Positions 13,501 through 23,584 of a stretch of DNA of 64,000 nucleotides are shown one piece after another (within the stretch, counting starts at the first letter, position 1; every line of letters starts with the position of its first letter). Origin of the DNA: Carettochelys insculpta. Taxonomy: Eukaryota; Chordata; Testudines; Carettochelyidae. The DNA is taken from assembly GCF_033958435.1 (NCBI RefSeq), contig NC_134137.1, positions 67,224,001 through 67,288,000 on the forward strand, written 5' to 3'. Under the pieces are notes generated by a model. The model saw only the letters and a list, made by a program, of their open reading frames with translations. It ran no database searches and was not told the origin of the DNA. A program made the translations under genes and the position numbers.

Positions 13501-16500
13501 TGCAAAAAGAAAACATTCCAGGCTTTTGAAACTTAAGTGGACCCTTTTGACATTGATATATATTACAGTAAATTCTTAATGTGCTCTCTTTTATGCTACT
13601 ATCTCTATTTATTAGGGGAAAAAAAAACCCAACCCTAATTGATACCACAAGGGGATTCTGATTATCTTGCATGAAATTCAGACGTTTCAAAAATTCATTA
13701 GTGTCAAAAAAAGAGAGCCAAAACAGAAGTCTTAATAATATTAGCATTCTGATCACCTGTAACAGAAAAGGTTGCAAGTCAGAATCACAAATATCAGAAA
13801 ATTGCAAAGGTGAAGCTATATACTAACACGGTTACCCAAGTGGGCCTTACCCATGAAAGCTCATTACCTAATAAACTGTTAGTCTTCAAGGTGCTACAGG
13901 ATTGCTTGGTTGTTTTTTTTTTTAATTGTAACTCTGAAAGCTTGCCTCTGAAGCACTTTGTTAATAACCATGTGTGCTCAGAATGTTTGTTGAGTATATA
14001 AAAGTCTTCATAAGGGCCATCCTGGAGGTCTAACAGCAAAGTGCTTTGTTGCCATGAGGGAGACTAGTTTAGGCCTGAACTCCCCAAGCTGCCAGGGTCT
14101 GGGAGCACTGCCAAAAAGCGTTACTTCATGGATTGACCCCAGCTATGTGTTTGTCATTCTCTCTTTTATTGCCAGACCTATGGTAGTCTTTATAAAACGT
14201 GCGGTCAGTCTGTTTGGACTGCCAAAGGGCTTTTAGGGTTACATAAAAAAAAGCCAAGTAAAACCATGCAACCACAAACAAGATAATTATATTACTTGTC
14301 TACCTAAAGCTGTGGCACCACATTCTGATCTCAGCTACATCAATGTAAATCTAAAGTGACTCCAGTGACAATGAAGTTACTCCAGATGAGCACAAGAACT
14401 TGAGATCAAAATCTGGTCCATGATGTGGAAACAAGTGTACAAATCTAATATATTTTTGGTGCTTGTAAAACAATAATAGTTTAAGTGTATTGCCCCTGAA
14501 CTTATTTCTCTCTAAGCAACACTTCCATCACCCAAGAATGTGTCAATCTACTACTTAAACCCTTGTACTTCAAGGGGAGCATAAGTCATCTACAAGTCTC
14601 TTCCACTTCACTGTGTCATGGGACAAAACTTGTAGCTGACTCCAGGAGTACCCCAGCCATTGTCCTTCAATCTCAGACGATCTTCTCCATGTGGTCAGAG
14701 CTCCTCCTCTTTCGCATTTTCTTTGCGGGTTCCATTTGAGAGCTTGATGGGCTGTCCTGGATAATGGTTTTCTGAGAGTGTGGCCTAGCCATCCCCACTT
14801 TTCTCTCGATTTGAGCATCAGGTGGTTCTTGTCCTGCTCTGTTCCAGAGCTCCTCATTTGTGAGAAATCTTGCCATTTGACTTGAAAGATGTACCTCAGG
14901 CATCTATTTATGAACGTCTGTAGCTTGTGATGAAGACGTTTTAGTACACCAGGTCTCGCATCCTTACAAGAGCACACTTCACATTTGTGTTGAAGATCTA
15001 CAGTTTCATCTTGGCAGATATTTGTGAACTCCATATAGGCTGGAGAGTCTTGAATACAGCTGTTGCTTTCTCTGTCCTGGCATTGTCAATAACAGGCACC
15101 AGACTTACTTGTAAAATGCTTTAAAAAGTATTTTTAAGGAGGAAAGTTTTGGACCCTATCCTGCAACGGAACTCCTCATGACTTTAGTGGGAGAACTAAT
15201 ATCCAGACTAGTCCCTGTTGCAGATGTAAATGCTAATGTAATACATATGCAAGGAGCATATGCAGCTATGTAGGCCTGCCAACCAGGGTTGGGGAAGGAA
15301 GAAGCTGGCCCCCTGGCCCAATGTTTCAAAGGGGCCAAACTAACCATGGCAGAGGAGGCAGCCAGACCTCCGGGCCCCTTTGAAATGTCACAGCAGCACT
15401 GCTCTAGCTACGCATGGCTCTGAGGGAGTGGTAGGGACAGGACAAAGTGCCAAGGGCTGATTGGGGCACAGAGCCAGGCCAAACTCCCACCTTGCCCCAG
15501 GATGTGCAGTGGCTGTCTGTCCACAAAAAAGCCTAGAAAACACAGCTTCTTTACATAAAACAGGAAACTGAGAAGTCTATTTTTATTGGCCAAATTGAAT
15601 AAAGTGGTGCCAGTGTCGGGGTGGGGGGGGGAAGCAAATGACAAGAACTTAGATTTTAAAGTGTTGCATTTCAGTAACCGATGGTATAATTCGTATTGTA
15701 AATAAGGATGTGTGGATTTTGAAAAACATGTATGTGGTAGCTTTCTCCGATAGGAAACTGCACTTAGAGGAGAGCTTAGGAAAGCAGTGTTTTTCACCCA
15801 TGCCTCCAGTAAGCCCCTTATACCAGGGACTAGAACCAACAGATTGAGAGATTTAGCCAATTAGCATTGCCAGAGCCAAGCAGATGGAGCTAGATCAAGC
15901 CACAGTATCCAGCCCATGATTTTTACCTTGACTACGGCCTTTAACTTTGAAGATCTCATTCATCTAAAGAGATGAACCTGAGGCGAAGGTAACAATTTTT
16001 TCCCTTATTTTGACTTACCTTTCTCAGTGTCAACATACAAGGCCAAATAAATCAGGATGCAGAACAGGTTACCCAGTGTCTCAGATACATATTCTCCTTT
16101 ACAGTGTTCAAATAAATTCAAAAATTGATTTGGTTGAGAGAAATTTTAAGGCCATTAATTTAATGGAACAATCCGCTAAAATAATCACCCTGAGCCATTC
16201 AATCTCTCATCAGGATGAGGGCATGCAGCTTACACTAAAGCCAATGCATTTGTTGATTAACCAGCAGTGAATGATCAGAAGATTCCCATTCACTTGTTAC
16301 GGCTACACGCTCCAGCCACAGAACTTCCTGGTAGAGCAATGTACTATACGCACACAGAATACAAACACGAACACTTAACATTAAATCCCTACCCCCAAAC
16401 TATAGATACTGGAAGAATTCAAGAAATATTATAGGAAAAACAACCTAACATAGCAGAGTCCAAGTTTTCCTGACAGTGTTTGAAGGAGACAGGCCGGTTG

Positions 16501-16548
16501 GAAGAAAAGAGGCAAAGTATCTGAAATGCACATGAGTTAATATAACTG

Positions 16549-16590
<42 letters not shown>

Positions 16591-19500
16591 TACTCTGACA
16601 AAAATAGTCTGTACCATTCATGTAACCAATGGTATAATTCATACTACAGATGAAAGCAGCAAAATAATGGACCAAGAGATTCTGACATGAGGCTAGCCCT
16701 CTCTCACCATTTAATGATTTTCTAAGGACAGCAATTAAGTTAAAATAGCACACAATACTTAAATGATTGTGCTAGGAGATCAGAAGCATAAATTGTCCTT
16801 AGGAACCTAGATGATCTTGACAGGTGAGCCTGTTCCCCCTTTCTCCAAATCCCATTAAGGAAAGTGTTCAGGTAACGACATTAGATATGTTAGCATTTTG
16901 TAGTAAGCCATAACTCTGAAATGCCAAGGGACACAATCAGAAAGACTCAGAGGGGTAGCCGTGTTAATCTGTACCTGCAAAAACAATGAGTTCTGATATC
17001 TGTTAGTCTATAAAGGTGCCACAGAACTTCATTGTTTTTAATCAAAAAGACTGGAAGGAAAAAAAAACAAAACCTCCAACTTCTTCAAAACCAAAATGCT
17101 GGTAAGTCTATACAAATACTGGGATAAATTACTACCATTTGGACTATGCTGAGTGACAGATTGGCCAATCAACTAACCGCAAACAAACTTTTTTCCTCCT
17201 AGGTGAATCCAAATTTTCCCCTCCATACAAACCTTGTCAACCTCTACCAAAAGCAACGAGGGGTCCTGTGGCACCTTATAGACTAACAGAAATGTATGAG
17301 CATAAGCTTTCGTGGGCAAAGACCCACTTCATTAGATGCAGATCAGAACCTCTACCAAGGGGTTCAAGAACAAGTGCAACCAAGTGCCAAAAATGTTCAA
17401 GTTTAAAACTCCATGGTTGCATTTATATGAAATAGGCAACAGTGAGGTTTTTGCCCTCAAAACTTACCTCTCTCTTGCTCTCTCACCCTCCACGTTTGGA
17501 GAAGCACATTTAAGTTTAAAATTATTAGTCTGATTCTTGGGATACACTCACCTGTTGCATAGCTGCTTGAATAACCTGTTTCATTTGCCTGCATGATTCA
17601 GATGTTAATTTTGTCCCCTGATTTTCCAGTGTTGTCTCTTGCAAAGCTGTGCTTTCTTGAAGTCTAAAAAGCGTTCTGAGACAGTGAGTGTCTTCTGTAA
17701 TTCTGTTAGGGTCCATCTGAAACATATTTAAGAACATCCATAATCTAAGATTTTGTCCAATAGATATTAACTCACTATAACCAGAAGATACTACATATGG
17801 TGTCTTACAAGTGTAAGAGTGGCATACGAATCTTACCTCTTACTGCTACAAAATTGATTCAACACACAGAACTTATTTCACACAAAAGAAATGGTAAGAA
17901 ATGTTTTACATTGAAGTAAATCACCCCAGATAAACTCAGAAGGATTTTCAGATACAGTAGCACCATGGGGGGAAAAAAAAGGGTCCTGTAATATGCATTG
18001 TGCTTTGCTGTTTAAGAGCCGGACTTAATTATTTTTATCCTTTTCCCCTAAATTTCCTAGGGATATATAGTTGTAGTATATGGGATAATAGGACAGTGTA
18101 TTTCCATGAAATCTTGAATGAGACTCTATATTTAGCTTATGCAGCAAACAAAATACAGATCATAAAAAATTAAGAAGCTTGAAAGGAATCAGAGAGGTGA
18201 TCAGTAAATATGGAACCTGACTAAATGTGAGATCATTCTCCAACAAAAGCAACCGCTGGTAATTAGATTTAAAAAAATAAAAGGTTCAATCAAGCTTAAA
18301 AAGATGTCAATACATTGCTCAGTATCCTTATGTTAAATGGCTTTAAAAGATGAACAACATTGTGCAGGTGGTAAAGTCAATTTTATCTGCTTGGTATGGG
18401 ACAATGAAAAACTGCCTATAACTCTGGACACTATACTGTAGGCTATTTATTGACAAACTGAAGATGTTCAGGACTGCGCTGCACAAATGCAGCATGGAAT
18501 TTATTGGGAAAGATACGAAAATATGAATAGGCATGGTATGGTGACAGCCATGGGTGTGGCGAAAATGTAATGGTCTATGAATACTTGAAAGGGGAAAACC
18601 TCATGAAGGGAAATAAATGACTGAGCATGGAACAAGGAGGTTGTAACACTAGAAATACAATGAAACAATCCAAGGGAAAACTTAGGCCAAATATCAGGGA
18701 AAACCATCTCAATAGCCAGACACAGTATTTGTGGGACAGCTGAGGGATGTGGTAGAAACCCAGTATTGGATCTTTCAAACTAAGCTAGACAAAAACCACT
18801 ATAAAAATGTGACAGGAAGAACATTCCTGTATTACCATAAGGTTAAAAGAAAGATTAAAAGGGTATCTTTAGTTTCTAATTTCAGTGATTGCCTTAATTG
18901 CTGTGTTAAACTAAACTACTGAAGGATAGACAGACTATTGCCATCAAAATTTAAGCAGTTCACTTTTTACATTTATTTAAAAAAGAGTAACTGGAACTTA
19001 TTTTTAAGACCTGCATCTTAGCGTTGAATCAAACCATTTATTTCACTCACGGAAGATAAAGCAGCCTTATTTCAGGAGTCCAAACAGAAATAAATATGTA
19101 CTATTTGTGCTCAAGAAGACAGAACACAGGATCATACAAATTTAATGTATGATTCAGTGGAAAGCATGTTAAGGGAAGTACTATACTTGATGGAATACCA
19201 GATGTGAGGTTGGCAGACCACAAAATTGCTAGTAAATCCTCCTGCCCCTCTCCCCGCACCCCAATGAATTCCTTTACGTACATTGTGAAGTACCAGAATA
19301 AAAAAAGATTCGGGTAGACTAAAATAAAAAAACCTGAACAAAAACATCTGATCAAGAGGGAATTTTAGAACACAGTGATCACTGTTTAAAACAAAATTAA
19401 CATTTACCAATAGTTGCCAAATTGCAGTGACAATAAATGTAGGCTGGGATAAATCAGAGAGGCCTAAGATATTAGGGCTATTCACCAGGGGTTGGATTTC

Positions 19501-20576
19501 TAACTCACGTGGCCCCAGTGCCCTTGAATCTTGTGTCTATAATTTAGTTACTAAAAATATATATTTATTTACTTTCCAGGGCAACTTGTACTATAAGAGC
19601 TTTCTGCTGCAGTTTGTGATGTAATCAAACAAAAACCTTCTCGAAACAATCGACAGGAGCGTTGTAACACAGATGCAGGAGACCGATCTTTGCAGAGGCC
19701 AGAACCGGTACAAAGGGAGTCAAGTTAATCTGCAGCACAGTGCCACAGACATCATCAAAAGGCAATAAATCATGTGTCAAACGTAATTTTACTGGAACAA
19801 GCTCAAGCGTGAATTGTATTAAAAAGGGATGTATCTGGATTATCCTTAATTTACTACCTCATTTAGTAAATATTACTGGACAATACCCAGGAGAACAAAT
19901 TTACAACAATGTAGTTAGAAATGTAGTTAGTTTATAGGGATATCCTGAGAACCATGTGTTACCACTGATAAACTAATCCTGAATGTTTTCAGAGTTAACT
20001 ATTCTGGTCAAGTTTGAAAACTTCAGGGAGAACATTTGATTTGCAGCAGTCAGTTAACCTAGCTGATTACTGCAGTGTCATCCAAGCCCATCCTTGCGAT
20101 TTATGGGGCCCTACACAGTACTACAGGTTGAACCTCTAAAAACCAAGACTCTCAGGTCCATCAAATCTATGATCCAGCAGGACCACAGTGGTTCCTGAAG
20201 AGCCCAGCCTCCGCGAGTCAAATGATAAGAGGGCCTGTGGCCAGGAGCCTCAGCTGGCTGTCAGCCCCAGCAGGAGTCCAGGCAGGGCCTGCGATAGCAG
20301 AGCCAGCAGCCTCAACTGGGCCAGAGACTCCAGAATGGCACCCCAGATAGAACCTGGAAGTAGGCCTGGTTTGGAGGCTGATGGAGAGGAGGTAGAAGGG
20401 GCTGGAAGAGAAGCCAGGCAGAGAGGCTGGAATGGAGATCCCTAGTATGGCAAACTTCCTCATATGGAACTAGTCAGGTCCCAAGAGTGCTAGACCAGGG
20501 AGGTCCAACCTGTATTAAACCGGGACCCCTATGCCTGCTAGCAGCCAAGGAAAAGGAGAGAGGAGGAGGTTGTTGG

Positions 20577-20616
<40 letters not shown>

Positions 20617-20648
20617 TACGATTGTATAATTTTCAGCAACAGACTAAT

Positions 20649-20679
<31 letters not shown>

Positions 20680-23546
20680 CCGTAGACTAAGTCAATTCAC
20701 AGAGAGGTAGCCATGTTACTCTGTATCTTCACAAAACATAAAAGCAGTCCTGTAGCACTTTAAAGACTAACAAAATAACTTATTAGATGATGAGCTTTCG
20801 TGGGACAGACCCACTTCAGAAACGCCTGTTACATGGCTTCATTACCACTTCTTAGGCTTCTTCACAGATGCTGCTAATACCTCTGGCAGGCTCCTTCACT
20901 TTTAAGTTAACTAAATCCTCTCCAGAGGAAGCATAGCCACAGAACAGTGACTGGAAGAAATGGGTGGACATTAAGACCCAGTGGTGCTCTAAATCTTCAG
21001 GTGACCCACGCTACTGTGTATTCTGACTGCTCTGATCTCAGGCAACCACTGCCAACTCCATACTGTGTTTATGGTTTCTGAAAATTAGCTTGCCTAAGTA
21101 AAACCTAAACCAGGGTTTATAGGACAATATATTAAGAGGATTACAGTATTAAAGTTAGGCACCAAATTCCTGAAGCAGCAAACAGACAACTCTCAAAGCC
21201 GGAAAAAACCTGCAGGCAAAAGTCATTAAAAAGTTTTTAGAAAAGACATTGGGAATTAATCATACAATCAAAAAATAATCAGAAGACTCCAAGAAGTTTG
21301 GCATTATCTTGATCTGAAAAAAAAAAATCAGCATTATTACATTTTCAGTATTATTTCCTCAATTGTCTGGTTATAGATTATAATAGCTTGGTTTTTTGAC
21401 TACTCCTGCACAACAAATTTAGGTTTTTGTGAAGCTCCACACAGCATCACACAGGTCACTTTTTCCTGAGCAGTTACATTTAAACTTGGAATCAAGCATA
21501 TAGGAATATTCACACTTTTCTTTCAGATATACATTACCACACATTTGTCAAGAGATTTGGCAAGTTTCACCTGCCAACATGTGGCCTACCATTCTAGCAC
21601 ATTATGCTTCACTGACATGCCTGAGTCTTTACTAGCTTTGATTATAGCATAGGTGACATCTGTCCCCTTACAGCTCCTCCCCAAACAAGCACATGCACAC
21701 ACACACTCCATAAAAATACACTTATTTGTCCAGCTGTTGAAAAGCCGGTTACAAGTGTTTCATTAAAAATTTCAAGTTTTCTGAAGGGGGGGGGGGGGGA
21801 CTTCCTTTTCCCCTCCTCCTCTACTTTTTCTAGTGGCCAAAAAGGTGAAAGAGAGAAAAGGAGGAAAAAGTTTGGACTTCTTCAGTGCTTAAATACTAAA
21901 AAACCACCTTTCTTTCCAAAAGATGTCAGTTTCATTTTTAATTTTTTCCAATAAAATATTTCAGTAAGCTTTGTTTATTAGCTCTTCAACAATTAAAGAC
22001 TGACCATTTATTCCTGGTATTCTGGCTTTGAGCCAGTTTCCATTTAATCAAAAAACTTCACCTCTCACCCTATGACTATTTGGTTTCCCTAAGAGTCTCT
22101 TCTGTGGCACTGTGAAAAAGGCTTTGTGAAAGTTCAAATAAATTACACAAGCACATTCTCATTTACCCACTGGTTGGTTAGCTTACTCACAGAACAACAG
22201 CAGCAATCAGAAAGATGTGGGCTGTGTCTACACTAGACCCCTTCTTTGAAGGGGGCATAGTAATCAGCCTGAGCAGAGAATACTAATGAAGTGCTGCGAT
22301 GAATATGCAGCACCTCATTAGGCCAATTCTCCCCACTGCATCAGCGCTGGCATGCCACGTAGCCATGGGCGCTTCGAAGTATCCACACAAGTTTGAAGTG
22401 CTCTTACTTCCCAAAGCTTGGAAGTGCCTACGGCTACGTGATATAACAGCACTTCAAAGTTTGCATCTTCAAAGCTGCCACAAGGAGAATTGGCCTAATG
22501 AGGTGCTGCATATTTATCATAGCACTTCATTAGTATTCTCTGCTCAGGCTGATTACCATGCCCCCTTTGAAGAAGGGGTCTAGTGTAGGTATAGCCTTGG
22601 TGTAGAAAAGAAATCCTGTTAAAAGGTTTATTTTCCAAATGTTCACCAATAACTTTCTAATTCACACTTGGGTACGCCACACATGACTACTAGCAGAGTA
22701 GTTCAGCATCTTGCAGAAGAATACTCTGAAGATGACATTACCTCAACAAGATATATTAAAAAGTACATAAGTGTACTATGTATCAGAGGGGTAGCCATGT
22801 TAGTCTGTATCTGCAGAAACAATGAGAAGTCCTGTGCCACCTGATGGATGAATTGACATTCTGGAATATAAACTTTCGTGGGCTTACCAGATGATTGCAT
22901 CTGATGAAGTGGGTCTTTGCCCACGAAAGCTTATACTCCAAAATATGAGTTAGTCTGTAAGGTGCCACGGGACTTCCTGTTGTTTTTAAGTGTACTATGA
23001 AGTACATCATCATAAATAATTAAAGATATACCTGTCAAGAGTCATGCTCCAATTCACAAAAAAGCCAACTGATCGCCTTTCATTGATGGGAGAGGGATCA
23101 GGCCTGGCATGAAGTAGCAATGATTTATGATAGACTAAAGTTATTTTGTTAGTCTTTAAAGTGCTATGTGACTGCTTGTTTGTTTTGTTAAGATGCAGAC
23201 TAACAAGGCTACCTCTCCGTTACTAACGTATACTTCACTGTGAAGTAAACAAGCCATTTTAACCTATTTTACAACGAGTATCATAAATGATCCATTACTT
23301 TGCTAACGTATGTGTATAAGCTTGGAATGGATCATACATCTTTTTAAAGGCAAACTAAAACACAAGAATTTGCCGACAATTGAAAACAGAAAGAAATGAA
23401 TAAGTAGCTGGCAGTAACAAATATCAACAAATACTGAAATAAATTTGGAAACACCACCGATTTTATTTCAGGTCACTTTTTAAATGCACTTGCATTTTTA
23501 TTGCATCTAATCTTTAGGTGGTCCAGTGCTTTTTTCCGCCCCCAGG

Positions 23547-23584
<38 letters not shown>

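Larger units (their letters stand above)
9346..17551 (-). other. TNFSF11: TNFSF11 intron 2
   Basis: About 8.2 kb between exons 2 and 3. It carries a snap-back retroposon (10804-11023), a CR1 3' end (13036-13262), an RTE-type LINE end (14570-15060), other short retroposon copies and two dinucleotide repeats. Stretches 9350-10800, 11040-13030 and 15065-16550 show nothing I recognise; their short ORFs have no protein signature. Confidence 0.85.

Noticed and set aside
18343..18778. Hydrophobic minus-strand ORFs as membrane proteins
   Set aside because: The complementary strand looks like a decayed LINE tail and the hydrophobicity follows from AT-rich sequence; not supported.
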